A DNA stretch of 64,000 nt from Oscillospiraceae bacterium. Its GTDB lineage: Bacteria > Bacillota_A > Clostridia > Oscillospirales > Ruminococcaceae. The stretch spans positions 1 to 64,000 of the forward strand of contig JAFWUX010000182.1 of NCBI GenBank assembly GCA_017523995.1. The letters are read 5' to 3'. Position numbers and translations under genes: made by a program. Of the stretch, positions 53,537-61,903 are shown piece by piece (positions within the stretch are counted from its first letter, which is position 1; each line of letters starts with the position of its first letter). The notes under the pieces were generated by a model. It ran no database searches, was not told the DNA's origin, and saw only the letters and a list, made by a program, of their open reading frames with translations.

Positions 53537-55042
53537 TTACTTGTTCGGGAGCTGCAAAATCGCGTCCCATGCATCTCTTGCAGAGATGTCCGAATTCTTG
53601 AGCTTCGAGCTGACATAATACTGCAGGATCAGCTGTGCATCCGCAATATCGACCATGCCGTTGCCGTCTACATCGGCGATTCCCGCAGGCAGTGCAGCGG
53701 TCTCATCCGCATTGCTCTGAACCATTGCGGTCTTCATGTAGGCATTCATGACCATGATCGCATCCATCGGATCGGTGCTGCCGTCTTCATTGACATCGCC
53801 GAGATGCTCCCAGTCCACAGTCTCCACGCAGATCTCATAGTCATAGCGGACATTGCCCTTCTGCGCGGTAATGACCGCCCTGCCCGGCTTTCTGGTGACC
53901 GCAATGCCGTCCCAGATCAGCACGGCGACTTCCGGATCGCTGGTGCTCCATGTAAACTGCTCTGCGTTTGCGAGCGGCAGGAAAATGGGCGTATCCACGC
54001 CGTATTCATAGATGACATCCGTGCTCACCGATACCGGCTCCGTCTCGGTGCTGACCGGTTCCGCAGCAGGCAGCGCTGTTGAAGTGGCTGCCGCGGTGGT
54101 CGGAGCGGTTGTTGCGGCGGTTGTTGTGGTGGTCGCGGCGGTGGTGGTTGTGGTTGTTGTGGTAGTGGTAGTTGTTGTGGTTGTAGTCGTGGTGGTAGTA
54201 GTTGTTGTGGTTGTGGTGGTGCTGGTGGTAGTCGTCGCGGCTGCCGTCTTTGTTGTGACAGCAGGCACGGTATACGCGGTGTTGACCTCACCCAGCATAC
54301 CGCTGCCGGTGCTGAAACTCATGCCGTACATCGACTTGTAAACGGATGCATCCGGCTGAATGACCTGACAGATGCCGCGGTTTTTACCGGTTGTGAAGCG
54401 GTTGTTGAACCGTTCATAGGTGAATGTATTGAGCTCGATGGCGCCCTGCCCGTTGGCATTGCCCTCGAGGATTGTAATCGTGGTGTCGGTGTAGCCGAGC
54501 AGGATCATCGAGTGACCTGCACTGCCGTTGAAGCTGAGGTCATAGTTTGCAGTGGTGCGGATATAAGCACCCGGCATGACCTTGTTTGCGTAGAGCAGTT
54601 CCGGCGTCAACTCCCGGACGCCGCTGAGCACATTGCGGAGCAGCTCTGTATCGCTGCCGCCGTTTGCCGGCATAGCGCCGAACAGAACGCTGTAAACGCC
54701 CTGCGCGTAGATGTAGCACTGCATTCCGCTCCAGCCGTATCCGTTGGCATTGACGAAGTACGTCTGCCATGTGTTCAGCGCGGAGCCGACCGGCAGCGAG
54801 ACCGGTGTAGTCAGTGCGTAATCGGCATAGACACCGCAGTTTCCCGCGATGATTGCCTGTACCTTCGCTGCAAAGGATGCAGAATCGGTGTACTGTGTAC
54901 CCGCGGGCGTAACAGCCTCCGCAGATACGGTTGCGAGTCCGGCAGCGGATACCGGAGCACCGGCGACCGGTGCGGCAATGATTCCCGGCAGCATACAGCA
55001 CATGGCTGCGGCGGCCAGAATCCGTTTCATTTGTTCTCTCAT
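53537..55042 (-). CDS. Secreted cysteine-peptidase-like protein with Thr linker and dockerin
   Basis: 501 aa. Signal peptide (MKRILAAAAMCCMLPGIIAAPVAGA). N-terminal domain about 48-240: Cys109 in YGWSGMQCYIYAQG and His177 in AGHSMILLGYTDTTITILEGN are placed as in papain-like/CHAP folds; its substrate is unknown. Then about 50 nearly uninterrupted Thr residues, a small Ig-like segment (IFLPLANAEQFTWSTSDPEVAVL.. VITAQKG), and a dockerin with two loops: DVNEDGSTDPMDAIMVMNAY and DVDGNGMVDIADAQLILQYY. M1 at 55042 is kept (AAGG 11 bases upstream); M5 at 55030 is possible. Confidence 0.85.
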   Translation of the reverse strand: MREQMKRILAAAAMCCMLPGIIAAPVAGAPVSAAGLATVSAEAVTPAGTQYTDSASFAAKVQAIIAGNCGVYADYALTTPVSLPVGSALNTWQTYFVNANGYGWSGMQCYIYAQGVYSVLFGAMPANGGSDTELLRNVLSGVRELTPELLYANKVMPGAYIRTTANYDLSFNGSAGHSMILLGYTDTTITILEGNANGQGAIELNTFTYERFNNRFTTGKNRGICQVIQPDASVYKSMYGMSFSTGSGMLGEVNTAYTVPAVTTKTAAATTTTSTTTTTTTTTTTTTTTTTTTTTTTTTTTAATTTTTAATTAPTTAAATSTALPAAEPVSTETEPVSVSTDVIYEYGVDTPIFLPLANAEQFTWSTSDPEVAVLIWDGIAVTRKPGRAVITAQKGNVRYDYEICVETVDWEHLGDVNEDGSTDPMDAIMVMNAYMKTAMVQSNADETAALPAGIADVDGNGMVDIADAQLILQYYVSSKLKNSDISARDAWDAILQLPNK

Positions 55043-55240
55043 GGGTTCGGTTACCTTCTCTTTCCTGGGCTTGTACTGATTGTTTCGGTCAGTTGCAGGT
55101 GGTCCCGATCATTCCCTCTGTCTATTTAATTATGTTCCTGGTCAATGGCCAATTGGATTGCAGTTACTGTTCTTGTTTGTATTATCTGTATCTCTGTTTT
55201 TGTATCAGGATGCACTTCCGGATTGCCGGAGCGCATCCCC

Positions 55241-55269
55241 ATTATAGCAGATTATTACAAATCTGTCAA
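55241..55269 (-). promoter_or_regulatory. Promoter of the cysteine-peptidase-like dockerin gene
   Basis: Full consensus: TTGACA (55264-55269), 17-bp spacer, TATAAT (55241-55246). Leader of about 190 nt. Confidence 0.9.
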
Positions 55270-55418
55270 GTATTGGTTTCAGCGTGTAACCGTCCGGCAG
55301 CAAGAAAAGCCTGTTTCAGATTCGGCGATTTACCTTGAATTTGCGTTAAAACTTGTGCATCCCTTACAAATCGGCGCTCTCATTTTTTCGCAGTTCGCCA
55401 AAATCCGGCGCCTAAAAA

Positions 55419-55445
55419 GTTACAGCCGGTTACAAAGCGGTTACA
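55419..55445. repeat. Three helically phased GTTACA direct repeats
   Basis: GTTACA at 55419, 55429 and 55440, steps of 10 and 11 bases, in the gap between two minus-strand genes; a fourth GGTTACA lies near 55577. Spacing suggests one face of the helix, as for a regulator array. About 150 bases above the -35 at 55264. The rest of 55270-55613 shows nothing else. Confidence 0.5.
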
Positions 55446-55613
55446 GAGAACCGCAAAAGAGGATACAATCCGACAGCCAAAGAACATTATCGGACAGTAT
55501 ATTTTGTGCGATATTATACATTCTGTTCAATTTTGTCCGATTTTCTCATGCAATCCGCAGTGAAAATCGCATTTTGGTTACAGACAAGCCGACGGCAGAG
55601 AGCCGAAAAAAAA

Positions 55614-55657
55614 AGAAAGCCGCCAAGTCACGCAATACGCGGATTCGGCAGCTTTCT
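55614..55657 (-). terminator. Terminator of the MoxR-DUF58-transglutaminase operon
   Basis: Long imperfect stem AGAAAGC.GCC.AA/TT.GGC.GCTTTCT, followed on the minus strand by an eight-to-nine T run. Confidence 0.85.
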
Positions 55658-55690
55658 AATATCAATACACAAATGAACAGCGCAGCATTT

Positions 55691-58198
55691 TTAATCCGTC
55701 GGAGACGCCGCTTTTTTCGCAGATCTGCGTGCGGCTTTTTCGGCTTTGCGGTGCTGTCTGCAGGCGGGTTTCCAGGCATCATATGCCGCACAGTAAACGC
55801 GGTAGACACGGTCCGCGGTTTCGGCATCGCAGCGCTCAGCATAAACGGCAGATTCAAATCCGCTGAGCAGCTCATTCAGATCCAGCTGCAGAAACGCAGA
55901 TTTCTCCGCGCAGAGTGTCCGCGCCGTTTCCGCCGGATCCGCATGCCACTGCCTGCGCAGTCTTGCAAACGCCTCCGTGACGGCTGCCGCATCGCGGTTT
56001 CTGCGGAATTTGCGCCGGAACAGCTTTTCGCGCAGCATCGGGATCAGCCACTTCAGCAGCAGAAGCAGCACCAGTGCCGCCCCGAACAGGATCAGTCCGG
56101 AATACTGCAGCGTTGCAAGAATGTTGACCTTGGTCTTCTGCGCGTCGATCACATTGCCGGAGGTCGCATCAAGCATCATCCAGCCGTAGCCGGGCGTATA
56201 GACATCGACAAATGCGTGACCGTGATCGGTTGTGATGACATAATCATACTGACCGCGAGTCAGCCGGTTATCCGGCTCACTCATCTGGTATCCCTCAACA
56301 TAACGCACGGTCAGACCGGCGGCGCGGCAGAGCTCGGTCATCGCACTTGCATATTCATAGCAGACGCCGATTTTTGTATCCAGCAGGAAGGTCTCGACGT
56401 TCTCCGCATCGGATTTTCGATAATCCAGCGAGTATACAAAATCCTCGCCGAACCGCAGATAATCGCGGATCGCCATTGCCTTGTCATAATCGGACTCCAG
56501 CCCGTCTGTCAGTTGCTCAGCCAGTTCACGAACTCGCTCCGGTGTCTGACTTTCTTTCTCGCATTCCGCACTATATTCCGCTGCAAACTCGGCCGCACGC
56601 AGCGCATCCTCCAGAATTGCATGTGCCGCCGGATCATCCGACATCCGCTGCATTGCATCCGAAAGCAAACGAATCCAGGTTTCATTATGAACCGAATGCA
56701 TCAGCGTCTGTGCCGTTTCAGTGCCGGCATAACGCTCCGAGAGATAATCCAGCGTGTAGCTCTCACCGAGATACATTGTGTCCGAATAGCGGAAGAGCAC
56801 ACCGCTCCGATTCATGTAAGCCCGGACACGATCATTCAAATAGTTGAAGATCTCTGCATTCTTCACATGCAGCGGCGCCGGGAATACCATGAATTTTCCG
56901 TATGTCGCTGATTCCACTTTCAGTTGGTAATAATATTCATCAAAGGACTCTTCCGGTAATGCGGCAAACATTTCGAGATCATAGGTCTTTGCAAAATCCG
57001 GATCGCGCTTTGCAAGCTGCCAAAGCACAGACGCGATCTCTGCCGGATCAGCGGTCTCTGAAAGTGTCTGAAAGTTTCCGGAAGCGACATATCCGGGATC
57101 ATTTATCTCCGGCATCCTATCGTAGCCGGAAGCATACCAGGAATCAGTTTCATAATCGTAGTTACTGTAAGTGCGAATCCGCAGATTCAACGGCTCTTTG
57201 TTGGACGCATAAAAGAGTGTACGTCTGTAATCGAAGTTGTTATAATTGCCGCCGTCCGAACTGTCAGAGAACGCGCTGATCGCATTCATAAGTACATCCG
57301 AGAGTGCGGAGAAATCAAGCAGCGAGTCAAAGATGGCACGGTCCGCTTCCACCTGGGGCTTCGGGATCACAAGGATCAGAATTGTCGCCGCCGCCATGAA
57401 GATGCCCGCCGCATTGAAGAACGTGCCGTCAAGCAGCTCAGGCTTGACCTTGGCATAGGCGGACTTTTTCTGCGGCATTGATAGCCTGCTGACAGCATCC
57501 GGCTCATATTTCTGCACAACCTCGGAATCTTCGCCGTGTGCCTGCCGGCAGTAGATCATGACGGCAAAATAGCACACCAGCAGAATAATGATCGAGGGTA
57601 CCGGCATCGTCTCATTTTCCTTTGCGTAAATCGCAAACGGAAAAATCATGACAACAAAGGACATCAGCACACGATAGCGCACAAGCGTATAATAATAGGC
57701 CGTAGTCGCAGTGAACAGGGTAAAAAGCGTAAACAACGAGAGCGTGTAGCCGAGATACTCCGTTGAGAAAAGTCGCATCGCCATACTGAGTGTCTCTGCA
57801 TCGGCGCCCTCATAGGCGGTGGTGGTCAGAACGGACTGCGGCGTCAGGAACCAGACCAGAAAGTCCAGCTGCCTGTTCGAATCAGACGGCGCAAAGGGCG
57901 GCATATCCTGACCTATCTGTATCAGCACAGCCGCGACTGCGACAAACGCCGCACCGGTCATGACATACGCAATGCCGCCGATGAACGGATGCTTCTTGAC
58001 ATAATCGAACAGCCGGAACAGCGGCGCCTGAATCAGCAGCGAGAGCAGAATCCAGAGCCATGTCAGCTTCGGCGCATAGTGATAAAAGATACCGGCGACA
58101 ATTGTCACCGAAAAGAGCAGCGGAATCCGCTTGGGCTGAATCAGCCGCCGCAGAACCGGATGCTCCGCAATAAAGGTGTTGATTTTCAATGTTCTCAC
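55691..58198 (-). CDS. Transglutaminase-domain membrane protein (TgpA-like)
   Basis: 835 aa. N-terminal block of about six to seven membrane helices (residues 25-225), large extracellular transglutaminase domain with the triad Cys in KIGVCYEYASAMTELCRAAG, His in TTDHGHAFVDVY and Asp in MMLDATSG (about 620-690), another helix (about 715-735), then a charged cytoplasmic DUF4129-like tail. Third gene after MoxR and DUF58, a cluster often found together. Starts at GTG 58198 with a weak AAAGAGA. The last codons (AASPTD) and stop lie in a remnant of the dispersed element. Confidence 0.88.
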   Translation of the reverse strand: MRTLKINTFIAEHPVLRRLIQPKRIPLLFSVTIVAGIFYHYAPKLTWLWILLSLLIQAPLFRLFDYVKKHPFIGGIAYVMTGAAFVAVAAVLIQIGQDMPPFAPSDSNRQLDFLVWFLTPQSVLTTTAYEGADAETLSMAMRLFSTEYLGYTLSLFTLFTLFTATTAYYYTLVRYRVLMSFVVMIFPFAIYAKENETMPVPSIIILLVCYFAVMIYCRQAHGEDSEVVQKYEPDAVSRLSMPQKKSAYAKVKPELLDGTFFNAAGIFMAAATILILVIPKPQVEADRAIFDSLLDFSALSDVLMNAISAFSDSSDGGNYNNFDYRRTLFYASNKEPLNLRIRTYSNYDYETDSWYASGYDRMPEINDPGYVASGNFQTLSETADPAEIASVLWQLAKRDPDFAKTYDLEMFAALPEESFDEYYYQLKVESATYGKFMVFPAPLHVKNAEIFNYLNDRVRAYMNRSGVLFRYSDTMYLGESYTLDYLSERYAGTETAQTLMHSVHNETWIRLLSDAMQRMSDDPAAHAILEDALRAAEFAAEYSAECEKESQTPERVRELAEQLTDGLESDYDKAMAIRDYLRFGEDFVYSLDYRKSDAENVETFLLDTKIGVCYEYASAMTELCRAAGLTVRYVEGYQMSEPDNRLTRGQYDYVITTDHGHAFVDVYTPGYGWMMLDATSGNVIDAQKTKVNILATLQYSGLILFGAALVLLLLLKWLIPMLREKLFRRKFRRNRDAAAVTEAFARLRRQWHADPAETARTLCAEKSAFLQLDLNELLSGFESAVYAERCDAETADRVYRVYCAAYDAWKPACRQHRKAEKAARRSAKKAASPTD
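55693..55711 (-). repeat. Dispersed element remnant, copy G, overlapping the gene end
   Basis: GCGGCGTCTCCGACGGATT matches the first bases of copy F (GCGGTGTCTCCGACGGATT). The middle and hairpins are gone, but the A/T spacer (ATTTGTGTATTGATATTAG) and a terminator follow as in full copies. Confidence 0.6.
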
Positions 58199-58222
58199 CA
58201 GATTTCTCTTTGGAGTCTGCCT

Positions 58223-59518
58223 TTATGTTTCGCCGCCAGCCTGCACAAGCCGGCGGTCAGCGGTCACGAGCCAGAGCGAGCCGTTCTTCGGCACGGCGCT
58301 GAACTGCGCCTCCTGCTCCGGCACAACGAGATACAGCAGCGTCGGGAATGCTTCCAGCATCGCAGCGGTTTCCGCGCCTGCGTTTGCCGAAAAATAGAGC
58401 AGCACACTGCCCGTCTCCTGCATCAGGGCAGGCGGCAGCGGCGACAGATTCCCGAGCTCTGCCGCGGAACGGAATCCGCCGCGCAGCAGATTGACCGCTT
58501 CGACCGCGAGCTGTTCGCCGTCATCAATGGAAAAGCTGCTCCACTCCCCTGCCGCATCGGGATAGCAAAGCTTGCAGGGATAGCCGTAGCGCGCGCAGAG
58601 CATCAGAAAGCCCAGCGCGGTCTCGATCAGCTGTTCCTCCGCGGCAAGTCGCTGCACCATCGGCAGATATCTTGCGTCGCGGCGGAAATCCAGCACAACG
58701 GAAAGCCGCGCCAGTGCGATCGGCTCATCCTGCCGCACCATCAGATGCCGCCGCTTCGAGGAAAGCTTCCAGTTGATGCGCTTGAGCGAATCGCCGGGGA
58801 TGTAATCGCGGTGCTCATAGCCCGGCATCGCAGAAGCGGAATGATTCGGTGTTGCATCGGTTTCCTCATCCGCCGCGGCAACTGCCGTCGAGACAGAGCG
58901 GAACAGCGAGGAATTTGTTTTCAGTTCAGGGATTTCAGGCGTGATCAGCAGGTTCGTGTGAACCTCATCCCTGATCTTCAGCCGGAACATCGCAAAATAA
59001 TCCGAAATCCGCAGATCGGTCAGCGAAATCTCCCCGCTGCCGCAGAAATGCGGCTTCAGCAGAATCCGGTATTCGGCAGTCTTCGCCGTGCCCATCGAGA
59101 GGCAGAGCGGCAGCGAATCCGGTGCAAGCTGCGCTGCGCGGAGCTTTTTCCACTTACGGTAGCTCCGCTGATACTGCCCGCGGCTCATCATGCCCTCAAC
59201 GGGCTTCTGCGGCACGGGCGGCGCCTCCGGATTCAGCGGATCAAAATGCGCATCCGCATTGAGATTCATCCGCAGAAAGGGCATCGGCAGCACCGTTGCC
59301 TTTTCGAGCCGGATCACCGCGGAGACCTGCTGATGCTTGCCGACCGAATCCGGCAGCACCAGCGAGATTTTCAGATTCCGGCGCGCGATCAGCGTCATGA
59401 TCACCGAGATCACGGGCATCAGCACCAGAAAACTCAGCATCATCACGCCGATGTCGCCGTCCATATAGAACATGAACACCAGCGCGATAATGACCGTACA
59501 AATATACCCGACCGTCAT
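58223..59518 (-). CDS. DUF58-domain protein
   Basis: 431 aa. Two membrane helices at the N-terminus (about 5-45), then the DUF58/vWA-like domain with the signature YEHRDYIPGDSLKRINWKLSSKRRHLMVRQDE (about 250-282). Usually acts with MoxR AAA ATPases in complex assembly or envelope roles. The start overlaps the moxR stop (ATGA), and the gene is 24 bases before the transglutaminase gene. Confidence 0.9.
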   Translation of the reverse strand: MTVGYICTVIIALVFMFYMDGDIGVMMLSFLVLMPVISVIMTLIARRNLKISLVLPDSVGKHQQVSAVIRLEKATVLPMPFLRMNLNADAHFDPLNPEAPPVPQKPVEGMMSRGQYQRSYRKWKKLRAAQLAPDSLPLCLSMGTAKTAEYRILLKPHFCGSGEISLTDLRISDYFAMFRLKIRDEVHTNLLITPEIPELKTNSSLFRSVSTAVAAADEETDATPNHSASAMPGYEHRDYIPGDSLKRINWKLSSKRRHLMVRQDEPIALARLSVVLDFRRDARYLPMVQRLAAEEQLIETALGFLMLCARYGYPCKLCYPDAAGEWSSFSIDDGEQLAVEAVNLLRGGFRSAAELGNLSPLPPALMQETGSVLLYFSANAGAETAAMLEAFPTLLYLVVPEQEAQFSAVPKNGSLWLVTADRRLVQAGGET

Positions 59519-60456
59519 TTTGCAGATTCCATCGGCACGGGAACAGAGGCGAGCACATCCGCGATCACCGCGCGGGAATCGCCCTGCTGTGCCTTGCCCT
59601 TCGGGGAGAGGATCAGTCTGTGCGCGAGCACGCTCTCCGTCATCTGCTTGACATCATCCGGCAGCGTGTAGTCTCTGCCGGAGAGGAATGCGTTTGCCTT
59701 TGCCGCCTTATAGAGCGCAATCGAGCCGCGCGGCGATGCACCGAGCGTCAGCGCCTCGTGCTTTCTTGTTGCGGCAACAATCTGCAGGATGTAGCGCCGG
59801 ACGGCATCGCTGACGAACACCGATTCGACCTCACTCTGCAGCTTGAGGATATCCTCCGGATGCAGCGCCGCCTCCTTGATGTTCTCGAGCGGATTGTGAT
59901 GCTCCGTGCGCGTCAGAATCTGCATTTCCTCCTCCTCGCTCGGATAGCCCATGCTCACGCGCATGAAGAAGCGGTCCATCTGCGCTTCGGGCAGGTGATA
60001 GGTACCGTAGGTCTCGACAGGGTTCTGCGTCGCGAGCACCATAAACGGCTGCGGCAGCTTGTGCGTCACGCCGTCAATCGAAATCTGATGCTCCTCCATG
60101 ACCTCGAGCAGTGCAGACTGCACCTTCGGGGAGGCACGGTTGATTTCATCCGCGAGCAGGAAGTTGCACATTGCGGCACCTGCGCGGTATTCGAGTTCAA
60201 AGGTTGTCTGGTTGACCATCGAATAACCGGTGATATCCGAGGGCATGACGTCCGGCGTCAGCTGGATACGGTTGAAGCTGCCGCCGATCGAGCGCGAGAG
60301 GGCAGCCGCGAGCTGCGTCTTGCCGACGCCCGGAACGTCCTCAATCAGAATATGACCGTTGCAGAGCAATCCGGCGATGACGCAGCGGATGACCTGCTCT
60401 TTTCCGACGATTACGCTGCCGATGCTCTCGGTCAGCTTCTGAATATCTGCATGCAT
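59515..60456 (-). CDS. MoxR-family AAA ATPase
   Basis: 313 aa. Walker A EDVPGVGKTQ (39-48), Walker B FLLADEINRASP, sensor 1 LATQNP, and ALTLGASPRGSIALYKAAKA near the end, all MoxR features. A chaperone-like ATPase probably acting on the downstream DUF58/transglutaminase partners. ATG 60456 with AGAGG eight bases upstream. First gene of the operon. Confidence 0.94.
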   Translation of the reverse strand: MHADIQKLTESIGSVIVGKEQVIRCVIAGLLCNGHILIEDVPGVGKTQLAAALSRSIGGSFNRIQLTPDVMPSDITGYSMVNQTTFELEYRAGAAMCNFLLADEINRASPKVQSALLEVMEEHQISIDGVTHKLPQPFMVLATQNPVETYGTYHLPEAQMDRFFMRVSMGYPSEEEEMQILTRTEHHNPLENIKEAALHPEDILKLQSEVESVFVSDAVRRYILQIVAATRKHEALTLGASPRGSIALYKAAKANAFLSGRDYTLPDDVKQMTESVLAHRLILSPKGKAQQGDSRAVIADVLASVPVPMESAK

Positions 60457-60493
60457 ATTGTAATCCTCTCAGAAAATGAATATAGATATTTTT

Positions 60494-60522
60494 ATTATAC
60501 CACAAGATATACAAAAACGCAA
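60494..60522 (-). promoter_or_regulatory. Promoter of the MoxR operon
   Basis: TTGCGT (60517-60522), 17-bp spacer, TATAAT (60494-60499) with TGG extension. Confidence 0.8.
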
Positions 60523-60558
60523 GAGAAAGATTGCAGTTCACGGGTAAATATAGAAAAA

Positions 60559-60585
60559 GAGGACAGAACGAAATCTTCTGTCCTC
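60559..60585 (-). terminator. Terminator of the LRR-dockerin gene at 60600
   Basis: Perfect GAGGACAGAA/TTCTGTCCTC stem, 7-nt loop, followed on the minus strand by TTTTTC. Confidence 0.85.
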
Positions 60586-60599
60586 CTTCACGGATCGGT

Positions 60600-61628
60600 T
60601 CATGCCTCGCCGCATTTTTTGAGAAAAGCCGTCACATCGAGCATCGTCGCCAGTCCGTCGCCGTCATAATCCGGCGTATGATTGATGATTCCTTCAATCT
60701 GCGCGTCGGTCAGAGCAGAATCCTCTGCAACAAACCGTGCCAGCAATACAGCGTCTGCTATGGTGGTCTCATTGTCACCGTTGTAATCGCCGCGGAGCGG
60801 TGCTTCCGGCGCGGATATTTCTTCAAATGTCTGGCTGAAAAATTCCGCGTAAGCCTGCGCAGAAGAACCGGCATAACCGCGGATCACGGTTGTTTTCGGA
60901 ACCATTCTTCTGAATTCATCGTAATCAATTTTGCATTCCGGATTCAGGATCGTGATCGTCTTCAGACCGGTGCAGTCGATAAACACGCATGCATCAATTT
61001 CTGCAACATCTGCCGGAATCGTGATCTCTGCCATTTTGCTGCAAAATGCAAAGGCATTCACGCCGATGCTTGTGACATTTTCCGGAATTGTGAATGCTGT
61101 CAGACCGGAGCATCCGTAAAAGGCATAATCGCCGATCCCTGTGATGCCGTCCGGCAGATCAATCTCCGTCAAACCGGAGCAGCCCTGAAAGGTCAGCTTT
61201 GCAATACTTTTGACGCCCGCCGGAACCGTAACAGATTTCAGAGCGGTGCAGCCGTAAAAGACGCTTTCTCCGATGCCGGTGACACTCTCCGGAATTGTGA
61301 CAGCTTCCAATCCGGAACAGCCGTCAAATGCGTTCTTTCCGATGTATGTGACCCCGTCAGAGATCACAGCCGTCTTGATATTCTTTTTCTGCGCCTTCCA
61401 CGGAACAGGTGCATCGTCCGTGTAATCTGCCATATCACCCTCGCCGGAGATTGTCAGCGTTCCATCGCTGTCGAGCGTCCATGTGCAGTTCTCGCCGCAG
61501 GTGTCGCTTGATTCCGCAGCGCTTGCGGTGATCGCAGACCGCAGCAAAGGCGTACTCTGCGGCAGTGCGCAGCCAGTGACAGCAGCCGCAGCTAGGATGC
61601 TGATGATGCGTATTTTTGTGAGTTTCAT
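60600..61628 (-). CDS. BspA-type leucine-rich-repeat lipoprotein with dockerin
   Basis: 342 aa. N-terminus MKLTKIRIISILAAAAVTGC has a lipobox VTGC, so lipidation at Cys20 is possible. Seven or so LRR_5 repeats (about 85-240), e.g. AFDGCSGLEAVTIPESVTGI and AFYGCSGLTAFTIPENVTSI. The C-terminal dockerin has DYNGDNETTIADAVLLARFVAE and DYDGDGLATMLDVTAFLKKC, both calcium loops good. ATG 61628 with GGAGG seven bases upstream. A lipidated dockerin protein would be attached to the membrane and able to hold a cohesin, an unusual orientation. Confidence 0.82.
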   Translation of the reverse strand: MKLTKIRIISILAAAAVTGCALPQSTPLLRSAITASAAESSDTCGENCTWTLDSDGTLTISGEGDMADYTDDAPVPWKAQKKNIKTAVISDGVTYIGKNAFDGCSGLEAVTIPESVTGIGESVFYGCTALKSVTVPAGVKSIAKLTFQGCSGLTEIDLPDGITGIGDYAFYGCSGLTAFTIPENVTSIGVNAFAFCSKMAEITIPADVAEIDACVFIDCTGLKTITILNPECKIDYDEFRRMVPKTTVIRGYAGSSAQAYAEFFSQTFEEISAPEAPLRGDYNGDNETTIADAVLLARFVAEDSALTDAQIEGIINHTPDYDGDGLATMLDVTAFLKKCGEA

Positions 61629-61689
61629 GGGAGTACCTCCGTTTATATGAAAGCTGCTGCGTGAAATTGCAGAATGTGCAGTTACCATA

Positions 61690-61718
61690 ATCATACCATG
61701 TTTGACCATGCTTGTCAA
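61690..61718 (-). promoter_or_regulatory. Promoter of the LRR-dockerin gene at 60600
   Basis: TTGACA (61713-61718), 17-bp spacer, TATGAT (61690-61695) with TGG extension. Confidence 0.87.
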
Positions 61719-61729
61719 GATACAAAAAA

Positions 61730-61761
61730 CTGCCGGATCTGCATGACACAAATCCGGACAG
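61730..61761 (-). terminator. dnaJ terminator
   Basis: CTGCCGGATCTG/CAAATCCGGACAG with G-U pairs, followed on the minus strand by TTTTTTG; the T run ends 11 bases before the next -35. Confidence 0.85.
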
Positions 61762-61783
61762 CTTCATTCTGTTTTATCATAAA

Positions 61784-61899
61784 CATGGGATTCCAAAGGG
61801 ACAATATCCCTTTGGCAGGGTTTGGGGGCTCGATGTTTGCGCAGCAAACTCGACACAGCGCAGCGCGGAGCGCCCCATTATCAATCCGTCGGAGACACC
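61784..61899 (-). repeat. Dispersed 3'-UTR-type element, copy F
   Basis: On the minus strand it begins GGTGTCTCCGACGGATTGAT just after the dnaJ stop. It has GAGTTTGC-TGC-GCAAAC (hairpin 1), hairpin 2 CCAAAGGGA/TCCCTTTGG, and ends GAATCCCATG, followed by a spacer and the terminator at 61730-61761. Confidence 0.88.
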
Positions 61900-61903
61900 G
61901 CTT

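Noticed and set aside
54012..54341. Poly-valine ORF on the plus strand
   Set aside because: Reverse complement of the Thr linker of the dockerin protein.
55145..56911. 588-codon ORF on the plus strand starting in the 55 kb gap
   Set aside because: Mostly antisense to the transglutaminase gene; no ribosome site, and the gap part has promoter and terminator signals for the minus strand.
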